Origin: Citrobacter amalonaticus
GTDB taxonomy: Bacteria; Pseudomonadota; Gammaproteobacteria; Enterobacterales; Enterobacteriaceae
DNA length: 64,000 bases
NCBI RefSeq assembly: GCF_001559075.2
Contig: NZ_CP014015.2
Coordinates: 186,001 to 250,000 of the forward strand
Direction: 5' to 3'
The notes below the pieces were generated by a model that was not told where the DNA came from, searched no databases, and worked only from the letters and a program-made list of their open reading frames with translations. The position numbers were made by a program, and so were the translations under genes. The number at the start of each line of letters is the position of its first letter. The stretch's first letter is position 1. Below, in pieces: positions 54,964-63,913 of the stretch.

Positions 54964-57450
54964 TTACACCTTCGCCAGTTTCACGGCGCACTTCTTGAAA
55001 TCCGTCTCTTTAGAGAGCGGATCCGTCGCATCCAGCGTCAGGTTATTCACCAGCTGTGCGGCATCGAAGAACGCCATGTAGACCAGCCCCTGCGGCGGAC
55101 GGTTACGTCCACGGGTTTCAACAATGGAAATCACCTCGCCACGACGTGAGATCACTTTGACCTTGTCGCCACGGCGCATATCCCGTTTTTTCGCATCTAA
55201 CGGATGGATAAACAGAACCCCTTCCGGGAACGCGCGGTGCAGTTCCGGTACGCGGCGCGTCATACTGCCGGTATGCCAGTGTTCGAGCACACGCCCCGTG
55301 GATAGCCACAGGTCGTACTCGGCATCCGGCGATTCTGCGGCCGGTTCAAACGGCAGCGCGAAGATCACCGCTTTACCGTCTGGCTTACCGTAGAACTTGT
55401 AGCCTTCACCCGCTTTGACGTACGGATCGTGACCTTCGCTGTAGCGCCATTGCGTCTCTTTCCCGTCAACCACCGGCCAGCGCAGACCGCGCGCCTTGTG
55501 GTAGTCATCGAACGGGGCGAGATCGTGACCGTGTCCGCGCCCAAACCAGGCGTACTCTTCAAACAGTCCTTTTTGCAGATAGAAGCCCAGATCGCGGGAT
55601 TCGTCGTTAAGCTGATCCTCTTTCAACTCCGTCAGCGGGAACTTGCTTACCGCCGGGGTCGCAAACAGCACGTCATACAGGGTTTTGCCGCGCAGTTCCG
55701 GTTTCTGTGCCAGCAGTTCTTCGGGCCAGACCTCTTCCGTTTTGAAACGACGTGAGAACTGAACCAACTGCCACAGGTCGGATTTCGATTCGCCCGGCGC
55801 TTTAATCTGTTGACGCCAGAACTGGGTACGACGCTCGGCGTTACCGTAAGCCCCTTCTTTCTCTACCCACATTGCGGTTGGCAGGATCAGGTCCGCGGCC
55901 AGCGCGCTGACGGTCGGATAGGGATCGGAGACAATGATAAAGTTGCGCGGATCGCGCCAGCCCGGCAGACGATCTTCGTTGATGTTCGGACCGGCCTGCA
56001 TGTTATTGGTACACATCGTCCAGTAGACGTTCAGCTTGCCGTCCTTCAGCGCCCGGTCCTGAGCAACCGCATGGAGACCGATTTTCGCCGGAATCGTCCC
56101 GGCCGGGATATTCCAGTGCTTTTCACAGATCTCACGGTGTTTTTCGTTGGTGACCACCATGTCCGCAGGCAGGCGGTGAGCAAAGGTTCCCACTTCACGC
56201 GCGGTACCACAGGCAGAAGGCTGACCGGTTAACGAGAACGGTCCGCAGCCCGGCTGCGCGATTTTGCCGGTCAGCAAGTGGATGTTGTAGATCAGGTTGT
56301 TGGCCCACACGCCGCGCGTATGCTGGTTGAAGCCCATCGTCCAGTAAGAGATGACTTTCTTGTTCGGGTCGGCATACAGCTTCGCCAGTTGCTCCAGCTG
56401 ATCTTTCGGCACGCCGGTCATTTCAGCGGTTTTATCCAGCGTGTACTCCGCCACAAACGCTTTGTAGTCTTCAAAGCTCATCGGCTCAGAGGCGTCAGAA
56501 CCTGGGTTTTTCGCGGCTTTTTCCAGTGGATGCGTCGGACGCAGGCCATAGCCGATATCCGTTGCCCCTTTGCGGACGTTAACGTGCTTGCTGAAGAAGT
56601 CCTGGTTAATCGCGTTGTTCTGGATAATGTAGTTAGCGATGTAGTTGAGGATCACCAGGTCAGACTGTGGCGTAAACACCATCCCGTTGTCCGCCAGCTC
56701 AAAGCTACGGTGCTGGAAGGTGGACAGCACGGAGACGTTAACATTCGGATCGGAGAGACGACGGTTGGTGATGCGCGACCAGAGGATCGGGTGCATTTCC
56801 GCCATGTTGGCGCCCCACAGAACAAACGCATCGGTATGCTCGATATCGTCGTAGCAGCCCATCGGTTCGTCCATGCCAAAGGTACGCATAAAGCCTACCA
56901 CCGCTGACGCCATACAGTGACGCGCGTTCGGATCGAGGTTGTTCGAACGGAAACCGGCTTTAAACAGTTTAGAGGCGGCGTATCCTTCCCAGATGGTCCA
57001 CTGACCGGAACCAAACATGCCGACAGACTCCGGGCCTTTCTCTTTCAGTGAGGTTTTAAACTTCTCTTCCATCACATCGAAAGCCTGATCCCAGCTTATC
57101 GGCGTAAATTCACCGTCTTTGCTGTACTTACCGTCTCTCATACGCAGCAACGGCTGCGTTAAACGGTCCTCTCCGTACATAATTTTGGGCAGGAAATAGC
57201 CCTTGATGCAGTTCAGACCACGGTTAACCGGGGCTTCCGGATCGCCCTGACAGGCGACAATACGCCCCTGCTGAGTTCCGACCAGAACGCCACAGCCGGT
57301 ACCACAAAAACGGCACGGGGCTTTATCCCACTTAATGGCTTCCTGTTGACCGACAACTGCGCGGGCAACGCCCGGCACGCTTAGCCCGGCAGCCGCCGCA
57401 GCGGCCGCAACGGCGTTAGCTTTCATAAAGCTACGACGACTGAGTTTCAT
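54964..57450 (-). CDS. napA: Periplasmic nitrate reductase catalytic subunit NapA
   Basis: An 828-residue bis-MGD molybdoenzyme, same length as E. coli NapA. Twin-arginine signal SRRSFMKANA; N-terminal 4Fe-4S set CRFCGTGCGVLVG with the last Cys in RGLNCIKGYFLP; molybdenum-ligating Cys in NARHCMASAVVGFMRTFG. C-terminal molybdopterin-binding domain LSTGRVLEHWHTGSMTRRVPE. Reduces nitrate to nitrite in the periplasm. Overlaps napD by 4 bases. Confidence 0.98.
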   Translation of the reverse strand: MKLSRRSFMKANAVAAAAAAAGLSVPGVARAVVGQQEAIKWDKAPCRFCGTGCGVLVGTQQGRIVACQGDPEAPVNRGLNCIKGYFLPKIMYGEDRLTQPLLRMRDGKYSKDGEFTPISWDQAFDVMEEKFKTSLKEKGPESVGMFGSGQWTIWEGYAASKLFKAGFRSNNLDPNARHCMASAVVGFMRTFGMDEPMGCYDDIEHTDAFVLWGANMAEMHPILWSRITNRRLSDPNVNVSVLSTFQHRSFELADNGMVFTPQSDLVILNYIANYIIQNNAINQDFFSKHVNVRKGATDIGYGLRPTHPLEKAAKNPGSDASEPMSFEDYKAFVAEYTLDKTAEMTGVPKDQLEQLAKLYADPNKKVISYWTMGFNQHTRGVWANNLIYNIHLLTGKIAQPGCGPFSLTGQPSACGTAREVGTFAHRLPADMVVTNEKHREICEKHWNIPAGTIPAKIGLHAVAQDRALKDGKLNVYWTMCTNNMQAGPNINEDRLPGWRDPRNFIIVSDPYPTVSALAADLILPTAMWVEKEGAYGNAERRTQFWRQQIKAPGESKSDLWQLVQFSRRFKTEEVWPEELLAQKPELRGKTLYDVLFATPAVSKFPLTELKEDQLNDESRDLGFYLQKGLFEEYAWFGRGHGHDLAPFDDYHKARGLRWPVVDGKETQWRYSEGHDPYVKAGEGYKFYGKPDGKAVIFALPFEPAAESPDAEYDLWLSTGRVLEHWHTGSMTRRVPELHRAFPEGVLFIHPLDAKKRDMRRGDKVKVISRRGEVISIVETRGRNRPPQGLVYMAFFDAAQLVNNLTLDATDPLSKETDFKKCAVKLAKV

Positions 57451-57710
57451 GGTGTTTCCTCACCTTGTTCTTCCTGCTGGTGATAAACCAGCGACACCGC
57501 CAGCACGCCCGCAACGTTGCGTACCGACTCAATTGTTTGCATCAGCGTTTCGCTGTGTTCTGCTTCAACCACGGCAATCATCTGACCGCTTTGCTCGTCG
57601 CTTACGGCCACTTCGCAGCCCGGCAGAGCATTTAATTGCGTGCTGATATCCTGTACCTGTTCGCCTTTGGCCTGAACAATCAGGCTGCAGACCTGCCAGT
57701 TAATGTGCAT
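57447..57710 (-). CDS. napD: NapA maturation chaperone NapD
   Basis: An 87-residue ferredoxin-fold cytoplasmic chaperone that binds the NapA twin-arginine signal, same length as E. coli from ATG 57710 (MHINWQVCSLIVQAK). Overlaps napF by 11 bases and napA by 4. The longer open frame to 57845 is inside napF and rejected. Confidence 0.95.
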   Translation of the reverse strand: MHINWQVCSLIVQAKGEQVQDISTQLNALPGCEVAVSDEQSGQMIAVVEAEHSETLMQTIESVRNVAGVLAVSLVYHQQEEQGEETP

Positions 57711-58191
57711 GGTTATACTCCGCGGTAATGGCTGACACCGGGCAACTAGCGACGCACGCGCCGCATCCGTTACAGTTCTGGTTATCGAGTTGTGGCTGAT
57801 AAATGCCGGACAACGTTGGGCGAAACAGGATCGCCTGCGGTTCACAGCTATCCTGACAGCGGCGGCACTCTACGGACTGATACGCCAGACACGCTTGCCC
57901 AATGGTGAAAATCAGATCCCATGCCCTGGTGTGGCGCGGAGAAAAGAGAGATTCGGGGCAAGCCTGCGCACAGGCGTAGCAGAAGGTGCATTCGTTTTGT
58001 TGGAAATTAACGCTCGGATAGCCACCCGGACCACGCTGCAAAACATCGTGTTCACAAGCCTGAATACAGGCGTCGCAACGGGTGCACTGGGACAGAAACT
58101 GAGAGGCTTCCATGCTCCATGGCGGACGGATCCCACGGTTGGCATTACGCCAACTGCCAGTCAGTATGCCTCGACGGGATAGATCAACCAT
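57700..58191 (-). CDS. napF: NapF, cytoplasmic ferredoxin-type protein
   Basis: A 163-residue soluble protein with repeated 4Fe-4S sets (CTRCDACIQACEHD, CTFCYACAQACPES, CRRCQDSCEP, CNGCGACVASCP). In E. coli it interacts with NapA in the cytoplasm, probably for cluster assembly. ATG 58191 (MVDLSRRGILTG) gives the family length; the open frame to 58308 runs through the promoter. First gene of nap-ccm. Confidence 0.94.
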   Translation of the reverse strand: MVDLSRRGILTGSWRNANRGIRPPWSMEASQFLSQCTRCDACIQACEHDVLQRGPGGYPSVNFQQNECTFCYACAQACPESLFSPRHTRAWDLIFTIGQACLAYQSVECRRCQDSCEPQAILFRPTLSGIYQPQLDNQNCNGCGACVASCPVSAITAEYNHAH

Positions 58192-58281
58192 GGCATCGCC
58201 CTTCCATAAACGACGCTCCCCCGGCTGGGTGAACGACAATAAAAACCGTGTTACTACTAAGTCATTATTATGATCGGTAAG

Positions 58282-58287
58282 ATAGTA
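58282..58287 (-). promoter_or_regulatory. Candidate -10 of the napF promoter
   Basis: TACTAT on the minus strand, about 90 bp before the napF ATG. It places the transcription start near 58274, so the NarP palindrome would be centred about 41-42 bp upstream, close to the arrangement known for E. coli napF. Confidence 0.5.
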
Positions 58288-58302
58288 AAGGATGGGTTCC
58301 AG

Positions 58303-58440
58303 GTGCATACCCCAATCGGGGTAAAACCAGTGGTTGGATCAAAAGAGTGTTAATGAAGCTTGTCAGAATGTGCTTCTCCGCACATATCAAAGGGTTATGT
58401 AATATTTTATATATCGAAATGGCCGTCAGGATAATCACTC
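58303..58440 (+). pseudogene. yojO: Remnant of the yojO reading frame, disrupted
   Basis: A GTG at 58303 opens 16 codons (HTPIGVKPVVGSKEC then TAA at 58351). These match the N-terminus of K-12 YojO (54 residues) as recalled; after a small insertion and the stop, later similarity continues in changed frames (for example PHISKGYVIFYI against AHISNGYKYIYI). The frame is thus broken in this genome, or was never a gene; the NarP palindrome lies inside its first codons. The gap from here to eco has no other gene. Confidence 0.5.
58308..58323. promoter_or_regulatory. NarP/NarL 7-2-7 binding site upstream of napF
   Basis: TACCCCA-AT-CGGGGTA: two inverted heptamers close to the TACYYMT consensus with a 2-bp spacer, the arrangement NarP requires. 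Position relative to the candidate -10 fits class II activation. A TTGATC half-site 15-20 bp further upstream (58338-58342 on the other strand) could be part of an Fnr site but the second half is not recognisable. Confidence 0.82.
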
Positions 58441-58589
58441 ACACCCAAAGGTAAAGAACAGAATAAATGACTACTCATTTTATACAATCACAACCAATGA
58501 ACTTTAAAAATACGCAAAGACAGATCAATGACTCTGATGAACATGTTAATCTGCCGTGAAATCGTTCATAAGATAAAAAAGGAAAACCT

Positions 58590-59099
58590 GTGAACTCAAA
58601 AATGAAGACAATGGTCCCTGCCGTTTTGTTCGCTGCCTTCGCCAGCACCTCTGCGTGGGCGGCATCCGCTGAGACTACCCCCCAACCACTGGAAAAAATC
58701 GCCCCTTATCCGCAGGCGGAAAAAGGAATGAAACGCCAGGTTATTCAGCTACCCCATCAGGAAGATGAATCTACTCTGAAAGTGGAACTGATGATCGGCC
58801 AGACGCTGGAAGTCGACTGCAACCAGCATCGTCTGGGGGGTGAACTGGAAAGCAAAACGCTGGAAGGCTGGGGCTATGACTACTACGTCTTTGACAAAGT
58901 CACCTCCCCGGTATCGACCATGATGGCCTGCCCGGACGGCAAAAAAGAGCAGAAATTTGTGACCGCGTATCTGGGTGATGACGGTATGCTGCGTTACAAC
59001 AGCAAGTTGCCAATCGTGGTGTATACCCCGGCAAATGTTGATGTGAAATTCCGCATCTGGAAAGCGGAAGACAACGTGCAGAACGCGGTAACGCGATAA
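58590..59099 (+). CDS. eco: Ecotin, periplasmic serine protease inhibitor
   Basis: A 169-residue precursor with a Sec signal (MKTMVPAVLFAAFASTSAWA). Ecotin dimers inhibit trypsin, chymotrypsin and elastase-type proteases; the reactive-site Met is in PVSTMMACPDG and the disulfide Cys pair is in VDCNQHR and MACPDG. Two starts compete: GTG 58590, with AAGGA 6 bases upstream, and ATG 58602, which matches the E. coli N-terminus but lies 18 bases from that site. The ribosome-binding site favours GTG, adding four residues to the signal peptide. Confidence 0.95.
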   Translation: MNSKMKTMVPAVLFAAFASTSAWAASAETTPQPLEKIAPYPQAEKGMKRQVIQLPHQEDESTLKVELMIGQTLEVDCNQHRLGGELESKTLEGWGYDYYVFDKVTSPVSTMMACPDGKKEQKFVTAYLGDDGMLRYNSKLPIVVYTPANVDVKFRIWKAEDNVQNAVTR

Positions 59100-59108
59100 G
59101 TCTCTGAT

Positions 59109-59186
59109 GATGCCGGATAGCGGCGTACCGCCTTATCCGGCCTACAGGAACTAAACGTAGGCCGAATAAGCGCAGCGCCATCCGGC
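59109..59186. repeat. REP/BIME element between eco and mqo
   Basis: Two inverted units: TGCCGGATAGCGGC...CTTATCCGGCCTACA and GTAGGCCGAATAAGCGCAGCGCCATCCGGCA, filling the gap between the convergent eco and mqo genes. Confidence 0.88.
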
Positions 59187-59193
59187 AATGCGG

Positions 59194-60849
59194 TTACAGT
59201 GCGATATCGGCGACTTCTTTACGCGCGGGCTGAGCCTGAGGCTTGAGCTGCGCTTTCGGCGGGATATCTACCGTTTGCGGCTTGTCATATTTCAGCCCCA
59301 ACACTTCACTGGTGTATTGCAGTTCCTGTTGCGTCGCCTCAACGTTGCCGTTCAGTTTTGTACCGTAAGACGGAATAATCGTTTTCAGCTTCGCCTGCCA
59401 TTGCGGCGTATTCACCTTATCTTTAAAGACGGTTTCCATCAGGTGGAGCATGATCGGCGCCGCAGTAGATGCGCCCGGTGATGCGCCCAGCAATGCGGCA
59501 ACGGTCCCCTCTTTGTCGCTCACCACTTCCGTCCCCAGACGCAGCACGCCCCCTTTGTCTTCATCACGCTTGATGATCTGGACGCGCTGACCCGCCTGCC
59601 ACAAACGCCAGTCCGCTTTCTTCGCCTGCGGATAGTACTCTTTCAGCGCGTCGAAGCGGTCATCATCGCTCAGCATCACCTGGCTAATCAGGTATTTCAC
59701 CAGATCGAAGTTATCCATCCCGACGTTGACCATCGGCATGAAGTTGGAAGGCGTGGTTGAACTCAGCAGATCCCACAGCGAACCATTTTTCAGGAATTTG
59801 GTGGAGAAGGTGGCGAACGGCCCAAACAGCACGACGCGTTTGCCGTCCAGAATACGGGTATCGATATGCGGAACCGACATCGGTGGCGCCCCGACGGAAG
59901 CCTGGCCGTACACTTTCGCCAGATGGCGATTCACTACGTCCGGGTTTTCTGCGACCAGGAACTGACCGCCGACCGGGAAGCCCGCATACTCTTTGGCTTC
60001 CGGAATACCGGTTTCCTGCAGCAGTTTCAGCGCTGCGCCACCGGCGCCGATAAAGACGAATTTGGCTTTGATTTTATGTTCCGCTTCGCCGTTTTTCAGA
60101 TCGGCGACGGTCACCGTCCAGGTGTTGTCGTCGTTATGTTGAAAACCACGAACTTCGGTGCTCAACTCCAACGCAAAGTTAGGTTTTTTCTGCAACGAAG
60201 CAATCAGTTGACGCGTAATTTCGCCATAGTTCACGTCCGTTCCCATTTCAGTACGCGTGGCGGCGACTTTCTGTTTCGGATCGCGCCCTTCCATCACCAG
60301 CGGCGCCCACTCTTTGATTTGCGCGTGATCTTCGGAATAGCGCATGCCACGGAACAGCGTGCTCTGCTGCAGTGCCGTATAGCGAGCGCGCAGGAAGTTA
60401 ACGTTCTCATCCCCCCAGACAAAGCTCATGTGCGGGACGGTGGTGATGAAGGCGCGCGGGTCGTGCATCACGCCGTTCTTGACCTGATGGGCCCAGAACT
60501 GACGGGAAATCTGGAAAGCTTCGTTAATTTCGACTGCCTTTTCGGTACTGATACTCCCGTCGGCTTTCTTCGGCGTGTAGTTCAGTTCCATCAGCGCGGA
60601 GTGCCCGGTACCGGCGTTGTTCCAGCCGTTTGAACTCTCTTGCGCGACACCGTCCAGGCGCTCCACCATGGTCATCGACCAGTCGGGTTCCAGTTCCTGT
60701 AGATAAGTTCCCAGTGTGGCGCTCATGATGCCGCCGCCGATCAACAGTACGTCCGTCTCCTGCTCTTCCGTCGCTTTCGCTTTTGCCGCCATCGAGACAG
60801 CATTCAGCCCTACGGCCATCGAGAAGAGCATGGCAGTCACTTTTTTCAT
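59194..60849 (-). CDS. mqo: Malate:quinone oxidoreductase
   Basis: A 551-residue FAD-dependent peripheral membrane enzyme oxidising malate to oxaloacetate with quinone. N-terminal FAD motif DVLLIGGGIMSATLGTYL near residue 33, then MVERLDGVAQESSNGWNNAGTGHS; FVFIGAGGAALKLLQ and GFPVGGQF in the middle. The first 28 residues look like an uncleaved hydrophobic signal (LFSMAVGLNAVSMAAKA). Length close to E. coli Mqo. Upstream sequence is very AT-rich with a 14-bp palindrome AATATTTAAATATT (60934-60947). Confidence 0.95.
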   Translation of the reverse strand: MKKVTAMLFSMAVGLNAVSMAAKAKATEEQETDVLLIGGGIMSATLGTYLQELEPDWSMTMVERLDGVAQESSNGWNNAGTGHSALMELNYTPKKADGSISTEKAVEINEAFQISRQFWAHQVKNGVMHDPRAFITTVPHMSFVWGDENVNFLRARYTALQQSTLFRGMRYSEDHAQIKEWAPLVMEGRDPKQKVAATRTEMGTDVNYGEITRQLIASLQKKPNFALELSTEVRGFQHNDDNTWTVTVADLKNGEAEHKIKAKFVFIGAGGAALKLLQETGIPEAKEYAGFPVGGQFLVAENPDVVNRHLAKVYGQASVGAPPMSVPHIDTRILDGKRVVLFGPFATFSTKFLKNGSLWDLLSSTTPSNFMPMVNVGMDNFDLVKYLISQVMLSDDDRFDALKEYYPQAKKADWRLWQAGQRVQIIKRDEDKGGVLRLGTEVVSDKEGTVAALLGASPGASTAAPIMLHLMETVFKDKVNTPQWQAKLKTIIPSYGTKLNGNVEATQQELQYTSEVLGLKYDKPQTVDIPPKAQLKPQAQPARKEVADIAL

Positions 60850-61126
60850 ATTGTTAATGCCTTACTTTTAGTATCGTTTTTTTGCTTTTTACAGGTGAAA
60901 ATCGAGCGGCACCAACGTTAACACTTCAGTAATAATATTTAAATATTGTTTATAAATTATATTAAGATTTTAAAAACGTTAAAAATACGTTGAATCTTTA
61001 TAAGGTTATTCGCAATATTTTCTGGAAACAGACGCTCCAGAAAGGTACTATGCGGCGCTTTGTTATTCACCGCACGGACGCCTGTCGGTCTGCTGTTATC
61101 AGGCCTTTTCCGACCTGAGAGTAAAT

Positions 61127-62374
61127 ATGTCTGTAACCCCTTCGTCTCCTGCCCTGGCAGCGGAACACACTGTCAGTGGTGTTCTTCGCGCCCCACGTCT
61201 GCTGGTACGTGAAACGCTGGCAGGGGTGATCACCGCGCTGGCGTTGATCCCGGAAGTGATCTCCTTTTCGGTGATTGCCGGTGTTGACCCGAAAGTCAGC
61301 CTGATCGCCTCCGTGGTTCTTTGTCTGGCAATGTCTTTCATGGGCGGTCGCCCGGCGATGGTCACAGCGGCTGCCGGTTCCGTTGCGCTGGTGATAGGCC
61401 CGATGGTGCACCAGCATGGCGTACAGTACATTCTGCCGGCGGTCGTGTTAGCCGGATTTATCCAGATTCTGTTTGGTGTTACCGGGATGGCGCGCCTGAT
61501 GCGTTTTATTCCCGCCGCCGTCATGACCGGGTTTGTGAACGCCCTCGGTATTCTGATTTTCTTCGCCCAGGTCCCTCATTTCTGGAGCAAAAGTCCACTC
61601 ATCTGGGGACTGTTTTCCTTAACGCTGCTCATTGTGTTGTGGGTGCCGCGGGTGATTAAAAGCATTCCTGCGCCGCTGATTGCCATTGTTTTATTGACGC
61701 TGTTTACCGCAACTAGCGGGCAATTGCTGCCGACCGTCGGCGATGAAGGCGCAATGAGCGGCGGACTACCGGGACTGACGCAGCTGTTGGTGCCGCTGAA
61801 TCTGCAAACGCTGACAATTATCTGGCCCTGCGCACTGAGTATCGCCTTCGTGGGCCTGATGGAGTCGCTGCTGACGGCAAAACTGGTTGATGACCTGACG
61901 GTCACGCCGTCGAACAAAAATCGTGAAAGCGCGGGTCTGGGGTTCGCCAACATTCTGGCGGGCTTTTACGGCGGCATTGCCGGTTGCGCAATGATCGGCC
62001 AGACCATCGTAAACGTGGAGATGGGAAAAGGCCGCAGCCGCGTGTCGACGATTGCTGCCGGGTTGGTTTTACTGCTGCTGGTCACTGCGCTAAGCGACGT
62101 GATGGCGAAAATCCCGATGTCGGTTCTGGCCGGGATCATGGTGATTGTGGCAGTGAAAACGTTCAGTTGGCACAGCATCCGGCCCGCCACCCTGACGACA
62201 CTGCCCGTGGTGGAAACGCTGGTGATGGTCATTACCGTTGGCGCAACGGTCTCCACCGGCAACCTGGCGATTGGCGTGGTTGCCGGAGTGGTAGCGATGG
62301 GATTACTGCCTCGCGTCGTGAAGCGTAAACGACGCGCTACATCAGAAACAGCGTCGCCAGCCCAAGAAAAATAA
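61127..62374 (+). CDS. SulP-family inorganic anion transporter lacking a STAS domain
   Basis: A 415-residue inner-membrane protein of the SulP/SLC26 family with about ten to twelve hydrophobic segments, starting with the signature VRETLAGVITALALIPEVISFSVIAGVDP. Further family features: FMGGRPAMVTAAAGSVALV and GFANILAGFYGGIAGCAMIGQT. It ends at RRATSETASPAQEK with no C-terminal STAS domain, so it is about 100 residues shorter than DauA-type members. Substrate unknown (sulfate, bicarbonate or dicarboxylate are family options). It sits between mqo and yojI, where K-12 has no such gene, and its last 38 bases overlap the convergent mgtE. Confidence 0.85.
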   Translation: MSVTPSSPALAAEHTVSGVLRAPRLLVRETLAGVITALALIPEVISFSVIAGVDPKVSLIASVVLCLAMSFMGGRPAMVTAAAGSVALVIGPMVHQHGVQYILPAVVLAGFIQILFGVTGMARLMRFIPAAVMTGFVNALGILIFFAQVPHFWSKSPLIWGLFSLTLLIVLWVPRVIKSIPAPLIAIVLLTLFTATSGQLLPTVGDEGAMSGGLPGLTQLLVPLNLQTLTIIWPCALSIAFVGLMESLLTAKLVDDLTVTPSNKNRESAGLGFANILAGFYGGIAGCAMIGQTIVNVEMGKGRSRVSTIAAGLVLLLLVTALSDVMAKIPMSVLAGIMVIVAVKTFSWHSIRPATLTTLPVVETLVMVITVGATVSTGNLAIGVVAGVVAMGLLPRVVKRKRRATSETASPAQEK

Positions 62375-63773
62375 AGAACCCGCCGGTATCGGTAATCGCG
62401 GTGATCATCACGCTCGAGCCGACCGCCGGGTCGCGCCCGAGCTTCACCATCGTCATCGGGATGATGACCCCCATCAGCGCCGCCATTAACAGGTTCAGCA
62501 TCATTGCCAGGGTCATCACCCCGCCGAGCGCCATGTCGTCGTACAGCCACCAGGTGATTCCGCCCATAATCCCGCCCCAGACGAGACCATTGACCAACGC
62601 CACCCCCATCTCGCGCAGAATAAGAAACGTCAGGTTGCCCGGCTGGATGTTTTGTAACGCCAGCGCCCGAACAATCATGGTGATGGTCTGATTGCCGGTA
62701 TTCCCGCCGATCCCGGCGACAATGGGCATCAGCGACGCTAACGCCACCAGCTGTGAAATGGTGTGCTCAAAGCCATCAATCACGCGGGAGGCGACGAACG
62801 CAGTACACAGGTTGATAGCCAGCCACGCCCAGCGCGTTTTCACCGCTTTGGGAACGGGGGCAAAAACGTCCTCTTCGGCGCTTAACCCGCCCATCCGACG
62901 CAGATCGGTGTCCGTCTCTTCATACACCACGTCGACGATCTCGTCGATCGTTAAGCGCCCCATCAGTTTACCGGCAGGATCGACCACCGCCGCACTGACC
63001 AGGTTGTCACGTTCGAAGGTTCGCGCCGCATTTTCCGTTTTATCTTCCGGGGCGAAGGTCAGCGGATCGTCATCCATCACCTCGCTGACTTTGCGCTGCA
63101 CATCATTGAGCAAAATACAGGTCAGGGTTAGCTCGCCGACCAGCGTTTTGTCGCGGCGGGTGACGAACAGTTTATCGGTGTTTTCCGGCATCTTGCCCAG
63201 ACGACGCAGGTAGCGCTGCACCACTTCCAGCGTCACGTCCGGTCGGACGGTAATAACCTCGAACTCCATGATCGCGCCGACGCGATTCTTTTCGTAATGC
63301 ATGACCTGACGCACGCGAGCCCGTTCTTCGGGCGGCAGCGTCGCCAGTAACCGGCCTGTGAGGTTACGTGGCAGGTGCTGCACCAGGTAAATCTGTTCGT
63401 CGATATCGAGATATTGCAGCGCCTCAAGTAGCTCCCGGTCGGTCATTTCATCGATCAGGTCGTCCCAGACATTTTCCGAGGCTTCGAGCAGGACGTAACC
63501 GCGCTTTTCGCTTTCGATCAGCCGCCAGAGGGCGTGACGTTCTTCTGACGGGAGCGCTTCAAGGGTATCCGCCAGGTCAGGTGGTGGAAGATGCTCGACC
63601 AGCGCGCCTACCTCAGCAATATCGTCGGATAGCGTTCCGACATCATATTGCTCAGCCAGGGTGAGCTTGCCTAACAGGGTGGAAACAACGGCTTTATCGG
63701 TGGTGAGCAGCCAGATCAGCCGCGCACGCTCTTCATCGCGCAGCCTTGCGCTGTTTTGGTGTTTTGCGAACAT
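62337..63773 (-). CDS. mgtE: Magnesium transporter MgtE
   Basis: A 478-residue MgtE/SLC41-type Mg2+ channel. Cytoplasmic N-domain of helical repeats (about 35-160, VGALVEHLPPPDLADTLEAL), a CBS pair that senses Mg2+ (about 170-290, GAIMEFEVITVRPDVTLEVV and KVSEVMDDDPLTF), a plug helix, then five membrane segments. The selectivity motif MPIVAGIGGNTGNQT and the ion-path ITAITDTGGFFIFLG are present. Together with the SulP gene it is an insertion relative to the K-12 mqo-yojI order. Convergent overlap of 38 bp with the SulP gene; no leader riboswitch is visible in the 140 bp upstream. Confidence 0.94.
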   Translation of the reverse strand: MFAKHQNSARLRDEERARLIWLLTTDKAVVSTLLGKLTLAEQYDVGTLSDDIAEVGALVEHLPPPDLADTLEALPSEERHALWRLIESEKRGYVLLEASENVWDDLIDEMTDRELLEALQYLDIDEQIYLVQHLPRNLTGRLLATLPPEERARVRQVMHYEKNRVGAIMEFEVITVRPDVTLEVVQRYLRRLGKMPENTDKLFVTRRDKTLVGELTLTCILLNDVQRKVSEVMDDDPLTFAPEDKTENAARTFERDNLVSAAVVDPAGKLMGRLTIDEIVDVVYEETDTDLRRMGGLSAEEDVFAPVPKAVKTRWAWLAINLCTAFVASRVIDGFEHTISQLVALASLMPIVAGIGGNTGNQTITMIVRALALQNIQPGNLTFLILREMGVALVNGLVWGGIMGGITWWLYDDMALGGVMTLAMMLNLLMAALMGVIIPMTMVKLGRDPAVGSSVMITAITDTGGFFIFLGLATLFLM

Positions 63774-63855
63774 TAATCATAAATCCATGATACGAGATGC
63801 CATTAAGCATGGCGCGAGGTTCTGTAAATAACAATAAACGGGGGTGTCAGATGGA

Positions 63856-63904
63856 TAAAAAAACAACCGTTGCCCCGAAAAGCCTTGCGCCATCGGGACA
63901 ACGG
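63856..63904 (-). terminator. Rho-independent terminator of yojI
   Basis: On the minus strand CCGTTGTCCCGA pairs with TCGGGGCAACGG (one G-U) around a GC-containing loop, followed by TTGTTTTTTTAT; it begins 10 bp after the yojI stop. Confidence 0.85.
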
Positions 63905-63913
63905 TCAGATGAA

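Noticed and set aside
58329..58342. Fnr box upstream of the NarP site
   Set aside because: Only one half-site (ATCAA/TTGAT) is recognisable; the other half matches at no position, so it is mentioned but not annotated.
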